The notes under the pieces were generated by a model that ran no database searches, was not told where the DNA came from, and saw only the letters and a list, made by a program, of their open reading frames with translations. The position numbers were made by a program, and so were the translations under genes. A stretch of 64,000 nt of DNA from an uncultured Helcococcus sp. (GTDB lineage: Bacteria; Bacillota; Clostridia; Tissierellales; Peptoniphilaceae), in assembly GCA_937926545.1 (NCBI GenBank), contig CALAZW010000034.1, positions 62,001 through 126,000 of the forward strand, in the 5' to 3' direction. Positions 1 through 9,168 of the stretch are shown here, piece after piece. Each line of letters begins with the position of its first letter. Position 1 is the stretch's first letter.

Positions 1-467
1 ACTTCCTTGGGCAAGTCTTCCTTGGCCTCCAAATATCCTTCCATATCCTTGATAACCAACCTGGATATGGCTTCCATTTCTGGACTTAACTTCATCTCTT
101 CATTGTAAAGATAGTTGATGGCCTTTACCTTAAACTCATCTTCTTTTTCCACATATTCTATGATTTTAGCCCTGCTTTCGCCTTCTACTAAAACCCTTAT
201 ATTTCCATTGGCCAATCTTATGGTTTGCTTAATATTAGCCACTATACCCATTTCATATATATCATCTTCATCAGGCCATTCCACATTGGGGTCTTTTTGA
301 GCAGCTAAAATTATTTTTGAGTCTGTCATCATAGCTTTTCTTATACTACTTTTTGACTTCTCCCTGCCCACGTCAAAATGCATGACCATATGAGGATAAA
401 TCCATATCCCCCTTAGGGCTACCATGGGCAATTCAACCATGGATTCTCTATAAATTTTATCTAGCAT
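1..467 (-). CDS. lon: Lon ATP-dependent protease, N-terminal part (runs off the window)
   Basis: Only the first about 155 codons lie in the window. Reading leftward from the ATG at 467, the product opens with the Lon substrate-recognition (LAN) pattern: hydrophobic ELPMVALRG, a YPHMV stretch, then VGREKS followed by small residues. Further on come IYEMGIVANI and RVLVEGESRA, both typical of the domain. A good ribosome site (AAGGAG) precedes the ATG. The AAA+ and Ser-Lys protease domains would lie to the left and cannot be seen. Lon degrades damaged and regulatory proteins in the cytosol. Its place after tig-clpP-clpX is the usual Firmicute order and makes a proteostasis cluster. Confidence 0.9.
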   Translation of the reverse strand, partial: MLDKIYRESMVELPMVALRGIWIYPHMVMHFDVGREKSKSSIRKAMMTDSKIILAAQKDPNVEWPDEDDIYEMGIVANIKQTIRLANGNIRVLVEGESRAKIIEYVEKEDEFKVKAINYLYNEEMKLSPEMEAISRLVIKDMEGYLEAKEDLPKE

Positions 468-484
468 AATTTCTCCTTATGTTT

Positions 485-511
485 AAAACAACCGGTATAG
501 CTACCGGTTGT
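485..511 (-). terminator. Hairpin between clpX and lon
   Basis: A 10-bp perfect inverted repeat (ACAACCGGTA, loop TAGC, TACCGGTTGT) lies just after the clpX stop. On the minus strand it is followed by TTTT, so it is a short intrinsic terminator that may only partly separate clpX from lon. Confidence 0.6.
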
Positions 512-522
512 CCAATTTATTA

Positions 523-1752
523 TTAATCTTTTAATTTTAATAAAGGTTTTTCTTTCCCCTCTATGACATCGTCTGTTATAGTGCACTTGTCAATGTCTTC
601 TCTTGATGGGATTTCATACATAATATCCAGAAGGGTTTCTTCCAGGATAGATCTTAACCCCCTAGCTCCTGTCTTTCTAACTATAGCCTTTTTAGCCACA
701 GCAGAAATAGCCTTTTCGTCAAACTCCAAGTCTACCCCATCCATTTCAAATAGGGCTTGGTATTGTTTAATTAAAGCGTTTTTAGGCTTGGTCAATATGG
801 TTTTAAGAGCTTCCTCATTTAATTCATCCAAGGTAACGATAATAGGCACCCTACCGATAAACTCAGGTATTAGTCCAAACTTCATCAAGTCTTCTGGAAC
901 TATACTCTTTAGCTTTTCTCCAATGCTTCTTTCTTCATTATCCTTTAATTCTGCTCCAAAACCGATTGATTTTGTTTCAGATCTTCTATCTATTATTGAT
1001 TCAATTCCATCGAAAGCACCACCTACAATAAATAAAATATTGCTGGTATCCACTTGAATATATTCTTGGTGTGGATGCTTTCTTCCGCCTTGAGGAGGTA
1101 TGTTAGCTATTGTTCCCTCTATCATCTTTAATAAAGATTGTTGAACACCTTCACCACTTACATCTCTTGTGATGGATGGATTTTCAGATTTTCTAGAAAT
1201 CTTATCAATCTCATCAATGTATATTATACCCCTTTCGGCTCTTTCTATATCATAATCAGCAGCCTGTACTAGTTTTAATACAATATTTTCCACGTCTTCT
1301 CCCACATAGCCTGCTTCTGTTAGGCTGGTGGCATCTGCTATGGCAAATGGCACATCCAAGGTCTTTGCCAGGGTTTGGGCCAAAAGTGTCTTTCCTGAAC
1401 CTGTAGGTCCTATCAGACATATATTTGATTTTTGTATTTCTATTTCCGTATCATAATCACTTGATATTCTCTTATAGTGATTGTAAACGGCAACTGATAA
1501 TGTCTTCTTAGCCTCTTCCTGTTTAATAACATAGTCATCTAAGAATTCCTTTATTTCCTTTGGTGTTGGAAGTGAGTCAAAGTCAATGTCTTGACTCATA
1601 ACATACTCTTCCTCATCAATTATCTCCTGGCATAAGTTTACGCATTCATTACAGATAAACACGTCATTAGGCCCTGCAATAATCCTATTCACATCATGAG
1701 AAGATTTTCCACAGAAGGAACATGTAATTTCTTTTTCTTGATATGTTGCCAT
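523..1752 (-). CDS. clpX: ClpX, ATP-binding unfoldase subunit of ClpXP
   Basis: ClpX unfolds tagged substrates and threads them into ClpP. The 409-residue product has the N-terminal zinc finger (C11, C14, C34, C37), Walker A GPTGSGKT at 115-122, pore loop GYVG at about 148-151 and Walker B ending in D180-E181. It also has the RKH loop (GGRKHPHQE) and a C-terminal sensor-2 GARGLR. Length is normal for the family. It starts 10 bases after the clpP stop, so both subunits of the protease come from one message. Confidence 0.98.
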   Translation of the reverse strand: MATYQEKEITCSFCGKSSHDVNRIIAGPNDVFICNECVNLCQEIIDEEEYVMSQDIDFDSLPTPKEIKEFLDDYVIKQEEAKKTLSVAVYNHYKRISSDYDTEIEIQKSNICLIGPTGSGKTLLAQTLAKTLDVPFAIADATSLTEAGYVGEDVENIVLKLVQAADYDIERAERGIIYIDEIDKISRKSENPSITRDVSGEGVQQSLLKMIEGTIANIPPQGGRKHPHQEYIQVDTSNILFIVGGAFDGIESIIDRRSETKSIGFGAELKDNEERSIGEKLKSIVPEDLMKFGLIPEFIGRVPIIVTLDELNEEALKTILTKPKNALIKQYQALFEMDGVDLEFDEKAISAVAKKAIVRKTGARGLRSILEETLLDIMYEIPSREDIDKCTITDDVIEGKEKPLLKLKD

Positions 1753-1762
1753 TAAATCTCCT

Positions 1763-2344
1763 TTATGATTTTTTAATCACTTCGTCTATTAAACCGTATT
1801 CTACTGCCTCTTTTGAGGTCATATAATAATCCCTATCAGTATCTTTTTCAATCTTTTCAAAGTCTTGACCTGTATTTTCAGATAGGATTCTATTCATATT
1901 ATCTTTAACTTGTTGTATTTTATCAGATACTATTTTTATATCTGTCACCTGTCCTTGGGCTCCACCCATAGGTTGATGGATCATTATATCTGCATTTGGT
2001 AGAGCAAATCTCTTGCCCTTGGCTCCACTTGATAAAAGGAAGGCTCCCATGCTGGCAGCTTGACCTATACAAATAGTTGATACATCTGGTTTTATATAAT
2101 TCATAGTGTCGTAAATCGCCATTCCGGCTGTTACAGATCCACCTGGAGAATTAATATATAGTTGTATATCCTTCTTAGGATCTTCAGACTCTAAAAATAG
2201 CAATTGGGCTACTATTAGGTCTGCCATATTACTTTCGATTTCTCCTGTTATAAAGATTATTCTATCCTTTAACAATCTGGAGTAAATATCGTAAGCTCTT
2301 TCCCCTCTATTAGTGTTCTCTATAACTGTAGGTATTAAAGCCAT
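1763..2344 (-). CDS. clpP: ClpP, proteolytic subunit of the Clp protease
   Basis: A 193-residue serine protease that forms the double-heptamer chamber used by ClpX. The catalytic triad falls at the same numbering as in Bacillus ClpP: S98 (in QAASMGAF), H123 (in MIHQPMGG) and D172 (in TDRDYYM). There is no long propeptide. It lies 20 bases after tig and 10 before clpX, giving the tig-clpP-clpX order. I see no CtsR-type heptad repeat in front, so control probably comes from the tig promoter. Confidence 0.98.
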   Translation of the reverse strand: MALIPTVIENTNRGERAYDIYSRLLKDRIIFITGEIESNMADLIVAQLLFLESEDPKKDIQLYINSPGGSVTAGMAIYDTMNYIKPDVSTICIGQAASMGAFLLSSGAKGKRFALPNADIMIHQPMGGAQGQVTDIKIVSDKIQQVKDNMNRILSENTGQDFEKIEKDTDRDYYMTSKEAVEYGLIDEVIKKS

Positions 2345-2364
2345 ACTAAACCTCCTTAAGTTTA

Positions 2365-3666
2365 TTATTCAGCTTCAATAAATTTCACTTTTGTAGTTAA
2401 AAATTCTACACCTTTTCTCTTCTTAACTATTTCTGTCATGAAATCAGCTCCAATTGAAGCCTTTACTTGTGCAATAAATTCTTCTGAATCTTTTTGTCCA
2501 TATTGTTCAGCAACAATATTATATTCGTTTTCTATATCTTCTTCGCTTACTTCAAAGCCTTCTGCTATAGCTAAAGCTTCTAAAGCTAAGTCTCCCTTAA
2601 CCTTTAATTCAGCTTGTTCTTTAAATTCTTCTCTCAATGATTCACTAGTGTTACCTGTGTATTGTAAGAATTGTTCTAATGATAGACCCATATGGGATAG
2701 GTTGTGTTCATATTCTTGCATTTCCCTATCTATTTGTTCTTCAACCATAACTTCTGGAACTACAACTTCAGTTAATTCAATTAACTTTTCAACAGCTGCA
2801 TTTTCAATGGCCATCTTATTTTCTTCTTCCAATTGTTTTTGTAATTTTTCTTTTACATCATTTCTATATTCTTCTAAAGTATCGAATTCTGAAACGTCTT
2901 TTACGAATTCATCATCTAATTCTGGTAAAATTTCTTCCTTAATTTCATTGATTTTTACCTTGAAAACAACATCTTGGCCCTTTAGGTCTTCTGCGTGGTA
3001 GTCTTCTGGGAAAGTAAGATTTACATCAAATTCTTCACCCTTGTTCTTACCGATTAATTGTTCTTCAAAGCCTGGAATAAAGGTATCTGAACCGATTGTT
3101 AAATCGTAGTTTTCGCCCTTTCCGCCTTCAAAAGCTTCTTCGCCCTTGAATCCTTCAAAGTTAATATTACAGATGTCGCCTTCTTCTACAGCTCTATCGT
3201 CTATATTTTTTATTATTTTATTTTTTTCTCTTTCGCCTTCTACAAAAGCATCTACGTCTTCTTCAGTAACTTCTTGTTTAGGTTGTTCTATTTCTATAAC
3301 TGAATAGTCGCCTAATTTAGCTTCTGGCTTAGTAGCTACTTCATATTCAAATACTATTGGTTGACCTTCTTCAATTTCTTTTACATCTACGCTAGGTCTA
3401 TCTATAGCTTCAAGCTCTAATTCTTTTACAGCTTCAAAATATTTTACATTCATGATCATATCTAGAGCGTCTGACCAGAATACTTCCTTACCATAGTTCA
3501 TTTCGATGATTTGTCTAGGTGCTTTACCCTTTCTAAATCCTGGAATATTAAATCTCTTTCTATTTTGTAAGTATGCCTTTTGAACTTCCTTTGAAAACTC
3601 TTCGTAAGCAACTTCAACTTCAAATATTGCCTTATTATCTTCGTGTGATACTAAACTAACCTTCAT
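2365..3666 (-). CDS. tig: Trigger factor, ribosome-associated chaperone and prolyl isomerase
   Basis: Trigger factor binds ribosomal protein L23 at the exit tunnel and shields nascent chains. Of 433 residues, the first about 130 form the ribosome-binding domain with the signature GFRKGKAP near residue 44. An FKBP-like prolyl isomerase domain follows (about 160-245), then a glutamate-rich helical chaperone domain. The codon choice (many GAA, GCT, AAA) looks like that of a highly expressed gene. On the minus strand a TATAAT lies at 3712-3717, inside the short gap before the start. No terminator separates it from the solute-binding-protein gene upstream, so some read-through is possible. Confidence 0.97.
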   Translation of the reverse strand: MKVSLVSHEDNKAIFEVEVAYEEFSKEVQKAYLQNRKRFNIPGFRKGKAPRQIIEMNYGKEVFWSDALDMIMNVKYFEAVKELELEAIDRPSVDVKEIEEGQPIVFEYEVATKPEAKLGDYSVIEIEQPKQEVTEEDVDAFVEGEREKNKIIKNIDDRAVEEGDICNINFEGFKGEEAFEGGKGENYDLTIGSDTFIPGFEEQLIGKNKGEEFDVNLTFPEDYHAEDLKGQDVVFKVKINEIKEEILPELDDEFVKDVSEFDTLEEYRNDVKEKLQKQLEEENKMAIENAAVEKLIELTEVVVPEVMVEEQIDREMQEYEHNLSHMGLSLEQFLQYTGNTSESLREEFKEQAELKVKGDLALEALAIAEGFEVSEEDIENEYNIVAEQYGQKDSEEFIAQVKASIGADFMTEIVKKRKGVEFLTTKVKFIEAE

Positions 3667-3728
3667 TTATTTTTTCCTCCTGAATTCTCGTTGAATATTA
3701 TAACTTTTCATATTATACCATAAAACGC

Positions 3729-5393
3729 TTAATTTAATACTATTTTAATGTTTTTTAATTTTTCCTTATTCTCTATCCCACCAAATTCATTAATATGGAT
3801 ATTCTCTATTCTATTATTAATCAAACTTATTTCAAGTGGCGTATTGGTAATCAAGTAAGGAATATCTTCTGTAAAGTACTCTTGCCAGCTATCCACCAGG
3901 CTTTTTCTCTCCTGATCAGATATGAAATAAGACGACCTTTCCAATTGATTAATTATAGACCAATTTGGATCTGCTGATATATTCAATTCATCGTTTATGT
4001 TAAAGATAAACTGATTGGCCAGGTTGGGGCTTTCAATCATATATCTTTGATAGGCAAAGATATCATAGTCACCTTCCATATAAACCCTATCAAATAAATC
4101 GGCCTCTTGCAGATAATCTATCTTAAGTATAAGGCCTTCTCTAGCCAGATCTTCAACCATATAATCTCCTATAGTCTTGATATAGTCATTGTTTTTAGAA
4201 CTTATCATTCTAATTTCCTTTGGCCTATCAGAACCATAACGCTCTTCCAAAAGGCTAGAAAGACTGCCCTCCTTAACCAGCTTTACCTGGTCATTGTACA
4301 GGTAACTATTCCTGTAAACAGGTGTCTGGGCCAGGTAATGATTGCCCTTGCCGTAGTAAATATTATTGTATTTCTCCAAGCTTAGGCTGTTGGCCAGAGC
4401 CCTTCTCATATCCCTATCCGAAAAGATAGAGTCTCTCATATTAAAGCCAAGAAAAGAATAAGTCCCCTGTTGGTTTTCAATTGGTCTGGTGTAAGTAAAG
4501 GTCCTATCTGTCAAAAGGGCCATAATATCACTATTTTTATTATACTTGTAAACCAGATCAACCTGGCCCTTCTTATAGTCTTCTATTATTTTGAAATAAA
4601 GTCCACTCTTAAATATTATTTGATCAAAGTCAATTTCCTTGGCCTCTTCCCAATCTTTCTTTACCAGGCTTATGGAATTATCTTTTCCCACACCATCTAG
4701 TTTAAAAAGTCCGGCCCCATCAGTGGCTTCAAAATTTTTAACCTGGGCCAGGTCATTATACTTGTAGCCCAATTGGCTGGTATTTACTATGGGAAAATCC
4801 AAATAGCTAATATTCTTCTTATCATAAAAATTAAAGTGAAACTTAACCAGGTCACTTCCATGGGCCACTACCCCAAAATCATAGGGATTGGTTCCCCTTC
4901 CATAATCATAGGAGCCCCTGATTTTTTCCACATAGTCCACATGGATTCCCTCATATTTAGGATCTGCTAGAACCTTGTAGGTTGTAACCACATCATCTGC
5001 ACTTAAGAGCCTACCATCATTAAAGTAGACTTCCTTTAACCTAAATACCAGGGTTCTACCATCATTTTCATACCAAAACTCACTGGCCAAATCCAAATCC
5101 CAGCTGCCATCAGCCTTCCTATAAACCAAGGAAGGATTAAGCAACCTGCTAATAAGCCCCACATCCTTATTCTTGTCATAGAAGGGGTTCAGGTTCATAT
5201 TTAAGCTGTCCACTCCTATAATCAAGCTCTTATCTGCCTTGTCCCTGATACTATGAGGGTTTTCTATATAAGAACTATGGTCCACCTTATAGTCTGTTCT
5301 CATACTCTTGTTGGGTAAAAGTTGTAAAAAAATTATAAACATAATAAAAATACTTAATTCTATTATTTCTCTATAATTCATCTTGTTTTTCAT
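3729..5393 (-). CDS. Membrane-anchored family 5 extracellular solute-binding protein (peptide-binding type)
   Basis: A 554-residue protein of the OppA/DppA (SBP_bac_5) fold. Residues about 10-25 form a hydrophobic anchor (IIELSIFIMFIIFLQLL) with no lipobox cysteine. The family pattern then follows: LNPSLVYRKADGSWDLDLASEF, TLVFRLKEVYFNDGRLLSADDVVTTYK, and later ALANSLSLEKYNNIYY. Such proteins normally hand peptides to an ABC permease, but no permease or ATPase gene is nearby. The ATG follows the degV stop TAG directly with no clear ribosome site, which suggests translational coupling. It could be a peptide receptor or sensor rather than a transport subunit; that part is inference. Confidence 0.8.
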   Translation of the reverse strand: MKNKMNYREIIELSIFIMFIIFLQLLPNKSMRTDYKVDHSSYIENPHSIRDKADKSLIIGVDSLNMNLNPFYDKNKDVGLISRLLNPSLVYRKADGSWDLDLASEFWYENDGRTLVFRLKEVYFNDGRLLSADDVVTTYKVLADPKYEGIHVDYVEKIRGSYDYGRGTNPYDFGVVAHGSDLVKFHFNFYDKKNISYLDFPIVNTSQLGYKYNDLAQVKNFEATDGAGLFKLDGVGKDNSISLVKKDWEEAKEIDFDQIIFKSGLYFKIIEDYKKGQVDLVYKYNKNSDIMALLTDRTFTYTRPIENQQGTYSFLGFNMRDSIFSDRDMRRALANSLSLEKYNNIYYGKGNHYLAQTPVYRNSYLYNDQVKLVKEGSLSSLLEERYGSDRPKEIRMISSKNNDYIKTIGDYMVEDLAREGLILKIDYLQEADLFDRVYMEGDYDIFAYQRYMIESPNLANQFIFNINDELNISADPNWSIINQLERSSYFISDQERKSLVDSWQEYFTEDIPYLITNTPLEISLINNRIENIHINEFGGIENKEKLKNIKIVLN

Positions 5394-6227
5394 CTAATAA
5401 GAAACCACTATTCCTCCCTTATTGGCATAGGTAGATGACAAGCCCTTGGCTCCTACAATTTGTATATCCTTAAAATTATACTTAGCCAAGATCTTTTGTT
5501 TTAAGTCTTCTGCCACCAAAATATTGTCCACATGGGATATAACCAAGGTCCTATCTGAGAAAATTTCTCCCCTCTCGCCGATTAAGGATACTAGTTTCTT
5601 CATGGCTGCCTTCATTCCCCTGGACTTGTTTATAACTATTATTTCCCCATCCTCTGCTCCACAAACTGGAACTATGGAAAGGGCTGAAGCTACAAAGCCA
5701 GCAATTTTGGACATCCTTCCATTTTTAATCAAGTTGTCCAAGTCTTCCAAGATAAACATGGTATTCATGCCTTCTATAAACTTATCAACCTCCCTGGTTA
5801 TGTAACCAAAGTCCTTGTCCTGGTCAATAAACTCTTGGATTTTTAAGGCTACCAAGGTCTCTGCTGTCATGGCTGATTTGGAGTCAAAAACGTGAACCTT
5901 AAGGTCCGGGTTTTCTTCCAAGGCCATCTTGGCTGCTATGATAGCATTGTTGTAGGTCACTGATAGCTTTGAAGATATGGTAACTACAAATACCTCATCT
6001 GCCCCCTTCATGGCATCATAAAACACATTGGGTGTAGGGGCTGCAGTCTTTGGTGTACTTGATGACTTTTTCATCTGATTTATAAATTCCCTTTGATCAA
6101 TGGTTCCATCATCTATAAAATGATCCTTTTCTATGTCTATGAAAAAAGGTACCTGCCTTATATTCATAGACTCCAGCATCCTATCATTTAATTCCAAACA
6201 TGAATCCGCTACGATTAGTCTCTCCAT
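5394..6227 (-). CDS. DegV family fatty-acid-binding protein
   Basis: The 277-residue product matches the DegV/FakB fold: an opening VADSCLELN, a conserved SSSTPKTAAPTP loop (residues about 55-66) and the fatty-acid pocket segment ISSKLSVTYNNA. The core DLDNLIKNGRMSKIAGF and the end SSTYANKGGIVVSY also fit. In staphylococci and others such proteins present acyl chains to FakA kinase. No fakA is in the window, so its exact partner is unknown. The start overlaps the cca end by 13 bases, and the stop abuts the next ATG, placing it inside the glmM-cca operon. Confidence 0.88.
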   Translation of the reverse strand: MERLIVADSCLELNDRMLESMNIRQVPFFIDIEKDHFIDDGTIDQREFINQMKKSSSTPKTAAPTPNVFYDAMKGADEVFVVTISSKLSVTYNNAIIAAKMALEENPDLKVHVFDSKSAMTAETLVALKIQEFIDQDKDFGYITREVDKFIEGMNTMFILEDLDNLIKNGRMSKIAGFVASALSIVPVCGAEDGEIIVINKSRGMKAAMKKLVSLIGERGEIFSDRTLVISHVDNILVAEDLKQKILAKYNFKDIQIVGAKGLSSTYANKGGIVVSY

Positions 6228-7558
6228 TTATACTCTCCATATTCTTTATTTACATATTCTAAAATGTCTAACTTTTCATTTTTTAACTGTCCTTCTATTA
6301 CTAGATTAGTAATATCGTCCAAAATTCTACCTATTAATCTTCCTTGCTTAAAGCCTTCATCAATCAAGTCATGGCCATCTATGGTCAATTGATTGGTGTC
6401 TACTAATAAGTCGTCTACTATAATTTTATCATATATACTTAAAGCCCTGTGAATATTCTCCAAGTTCTCTTTTCCTGAGCTGGCCAGCCTATCTGCCCTT
6501 TGAAGGTCAAATAGTCTTAGGCAATTTTTCCTGCCCAGCCTACCCACTAACTTCCTTACCGATTTCTCTGTATACTTGTTATTAGCGTCCATGTGTCTTT
6601 CTATTAAGACCACTACCGATTCAATTGTTTTCTTGTCATATCTTAATCTGGTTAGAGCCTTGTTGGCCAGGTCTGCCGATATTTTCTCATGGCCATAAAA
6701 GTGGCCCTGGCCATCCTCACCTATAAAAAAGCTGTCCACCTTACCCATATCATGGAAAAGGGCCGCCAGTCTAATGATTAGATCCCTAGGACTTTGGTCC
6801 ACAACCTTTAGGCTGTGAACAAAAAGATCATCCTGGTGGTGGCTATTTCTTTGGTCAAAGTCATAGCTTTTTTTAAGTTCCGGCAGGATTTCTTCTAAAA
6901 GTCCAGTTTGCCTTAGAAGGTTCAAGCCCTTGGAGGCCTTATCTGTAAGAAGTATTTTGCTAAATTCATCCCGGATTCTTTCCCTGGATATAAGCTGAAT
7001 ATTTTCAGACTGCTTTCCTATGGTTTCAACCAGGTCCTCTTCCAGGCAAAAATCCAATTGGCAGGCAAATCTTATGGCCCTCAAGGCCCTAAGATAGTCC
7101 TCTTTAATTCTTGTCTCTGGCCTTCCAACAGCCCTTATTATACCAGCCTCTAAATCTTCTTTTCCCCCAAATAAGTCAACCAGGCCCTCTGGTCCAAAGG
7201 CCATGGCATTGATGGTAAAATCCCTCCTAGCCAAGTCTTCTTCCAAGGACTGGCTAAAATCTACAAAATCAGGCCTACGCCCATCACTATAGCTTTTTTC
7301 CCTTCTAAAACTGGTAACCTCATAGGCCTTGGACCCTATGATAATTTTTATGGTACCAAATTTCTTACCAACCTCCACCAGCTTATAATCCTTAAATAAG
7401 TCCTTGACCTGGTCAGGCCTAGCCTGGCTGGCTATATCATAGTCATTTATGGGCCTAGCCAAAAGAAAATCCCTAACTGCCCCTCCAACTATATAGCTGG
7501 AATAACCTGCAGTTAAAAGTCTATCCAGAATCAGACCTGCACCATAATCTAGTTTCAT
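6215..7558 (-). CDS. cca: CCA-adding tRNA nucleotidyltransferase with HD domain
   Basis: Adds or repairs the 3' CCA of tRNAs. The 447-residue protein has the class II nucleotidyltransferase head with GGAVRD (25-30), metal-binding aspartates in NDYDIA (D39, D41) and RRDFTINAMAF. The neck region RAIRFACQLDF follows, then an HD phosphohydrolase domain (HSLKVVDQ, LFHDMGKVD, HEKISADL). The HD domain suggests extra phosphatase or phosphodiesterase activity, as in Escherichia coli Cca; that is an inference from architecture. The ATG directly follows the glmM stop codon. Confidence 0.93.
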   Translation of the reverse strand: MKLDYGAGLILDRLLTAGYSSYIVGGAVRDFLLARPINDYDIASQARPDQVKDLFKDYKLVEVGKKFGTIKIIIGSKAYEVTSFRREKSYSDGRRPDFVDFSQSLEEDLARRDFTINAMAFGPEGLVDLFGGKEDLEAGIIRAVGRPETRIKEDYLRALRAIRFACQLDFCLEEDLVETIGKQSENIQLISRERIRDEFSKILLTDKASKGLNLLRQTGLLEEILPELKKSYDFDQRNSHHQDDLFVHSLKVVDQSPRDLIIRLAALFHDMGKVDSFFIGEDGQGHFYGHEKISADLANKALTRLRYDKKTIESVVVLIERHMDANNKYTEKSVRKLVGRLGRKNCLRLFDLQRADRLASSGKENLENIHRALSIYDKIIVDDLLVDTNQLTIDGHDLIDEGFKQGRLIGRILDDITNLVIEGQLKNEKLDILEYVNKEYGEYKWRD

Positions 7559-8905
7559 CTAGGCCTCATAACCTTTCTCTTTTATCTTATCTATAACCCT
7601 ATGGGCCAAGTCATCGCATTCCTCTTGACTTTCAGCCTCTACCATAACCCTTATTTTAGGCTCTGTTCCTGATTTTCTAAAAAGGATTCGTCCATTTCCA
7701 TCCAAAACTTCCTCAACCTTTTTAACCTCTTCTAAAACATCCGAATCAGCAAGGACTTGGTCCTTGTCCTTAACAACTATGTTAATCAAGCTTTGAGGAT
7801 AGATTTTCAAACCATTTCTAAGCATGGATAGGGGTAGTTTACTCTCTATCATGGCCTCCATAAGTTTAAGGGAGGTTAAGACCCCATCCCCTGTTGTGGC
7901 ATACTTGGATATGATAATATGACCTGACTGTTCTCCTCCTATGGAGTAGTCATTTTTTTGTATTTCTTCAGATACATACTTGTCGCCCACATCAGTTACC
8001 ACATATTTAATATTTTCCTTGTCCAAGGCCTTGTAAAGTCCTATATTACTCATAACAGTAGTAACTACCGTATCCTCTACCAGACTGTCCTTGTCCTGTA
8101 GATACTTGCCCAAGATATAGATGATTCCATCTCCATCTATAAGGCCTCCCTTTTCATCTACACAAAGGCACCTGTCAGCATCTCCATCATAGGCAAATCC
8201 CACATCATATTTGCCATCCTTCATAAGTTCTTGAAGTTTTTCAATATGGGTAGATCCACAATCCCTATTTATGTTAAAGCCATCTGGCCTATTATTTATA
8301 ACATCCACATCTGCCCCTAAAATATCATAGACATTTTTAGCTATGGAAAAGGCAGATCCATTGGAAGTATCCAAAAGAACCCTATAGCCCTTAAAAGATG
8401 ACCTGACAACTGTTGATAGGTAGCCTATATATCTATTTCTACCAACTATATGGTCCACTGTCCTTCCTATGTGTTCACTAATAGCTAATGGTAGGCTATC
8501 TTCCTTCTCATCTATATATTTTTCTATTTCATAAAGTACTTCTTCTTCCATCTTATGACCTTGTCCATTTATCAATTTAATACCATTGTCATAATAAGGG
8601 TTGTGACTGGCAGAAATCATTATTCCACAGTCAAAATCTTCAGTTCTTACTATATAAGACACACTTGGTGTTGTGGTTACATGCAGTAAATAGGCATCTG
8701 AACCACTGGCTGTAATACCTGATGCTAGGGCACTTTCAAACATATAGCTGGACCTTCTCGTGTCCTTACCTATAACTATCCTAGCATCCTTGTCCAACCT
8801 GGCCCCGTAGTACCAACCTAAAAACCTTCCAATTTTATAGGCATGATCTACCCTTAAATCCTTATTTGCCTCACCTCTAAAACCATCTGTTCCAAAATAT
8901 TTCAT
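7559..8905 (-). CDS. glmM: Phosphoglucosamine mutase
   Basis: Converts glucosamine-6-phosphate to glucosamine-1-phosphate on the path to UDP-GlcNAc and peptidoglycan. The 448-residue enzyme shows GTDGFRGEA at the start, the phosphoserine loop ISASHNP (S100), the metal-binding DGDADRC and the sugar-phosphate loop RKSGTEPKIRVM. The SASHNP/DGDADR spacing and length are those of GlmM rather than PgcA. It is the first gene of glmM-cca-degV-SBP. Its upstream gap (8906-9168) is shared with the divergent wall-protein gene. Confidence 0.96.
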   Translation of the reverse strand: MKYFGTDGFRGEANKDLRVDHAYKIGRFLGWYYGARLDKDARIVIGKDTRRSSYMFESALASGITASGSDAYLLHVTTTPSVSYIVRTEDFDCGIMISASHNPYYDNGIKLINGQGHKMEEEVLYEIEKYIDEKEDSLPLAISEHIGRTVDHIVGRNRYIGYLSTVVRSSFKGYRVLLDTSNGSAFSIAKNVYDILGADVDVINNRPDGFNINRDCGSTHIEKLQELMKDGKYDVGFAYDGDADRCLCVDEKGGLIDGDGIIYILGKYLQDKDSLVEDTVVTTVMSNIGLYKALDKENIKYVVTDVGDKYVSEEIQKNDYSIGGEQSGHIIISKYATTGDGVLTSLKLMEAMIESKLPLSMLRNGLKIYPQSLINIVVKDKDQVLADSDVLEEVKKVEEVLDGNGRILFRKSGTEPKIRVMVEAESQEECDDLAHRVIDKIKEKGYEA

Positions 8906-9002
8906 ATTCTACTCCTTAAAGCATTTAATACTATCTATTATACAACAAATAAGTAACTATACCAACATGGCCAAAGGTAGCTAACAGGCCATAATTTGAT
9001 TT

Positions 9003-9019
9003 TGTTACCATTTTGTAAC
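9003..9019 (+). promoter_or_regulatory. WalR-like operator upstream of the first G5 gene
   Basis: TGTTAC at 9003-9008, five bases, TGTAAC at 9014-9019: an exact match to TGTWAH-N5-TGTWAH, the consensus known for WalR (YycF). It lies about 100 bp before the nearest promoter-like sequence of the 9169 gene. The other strand leads to glmM, whose start is about 98 bp away. Confidence 0.6.
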
Positions 9020-9116
9020 AGTTTTTCTTACCAGGCCCTATCCCTTGTAAACACTAGCTTTACCCCTTGAAAATTAGACTTTGACTTTTTTTAGTCATTT
9101 ATTGCCCCTTATTTAT

Positions 9117-9145
9117 TTGACTAATACTTGGAAGTAAATTATTAT
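9117..9145 (+). promoter_or_regulatory. Promoter of the first G5-domain gene
   Basis: TTGACT (9117-9122), 17 bases, TATTAT (9140-9145), followed by an AGGAGG ribosome site at 9159-9164. The layout fits a housekeeping sigma promoter. A small inverted repeat, TGACT and AGTCA around six T, lies just upstream at 9083-9098. Confidence 0.5.
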
Positions 9146-9168
9146 AACTAGCATTGCGAGGAGGAGTT

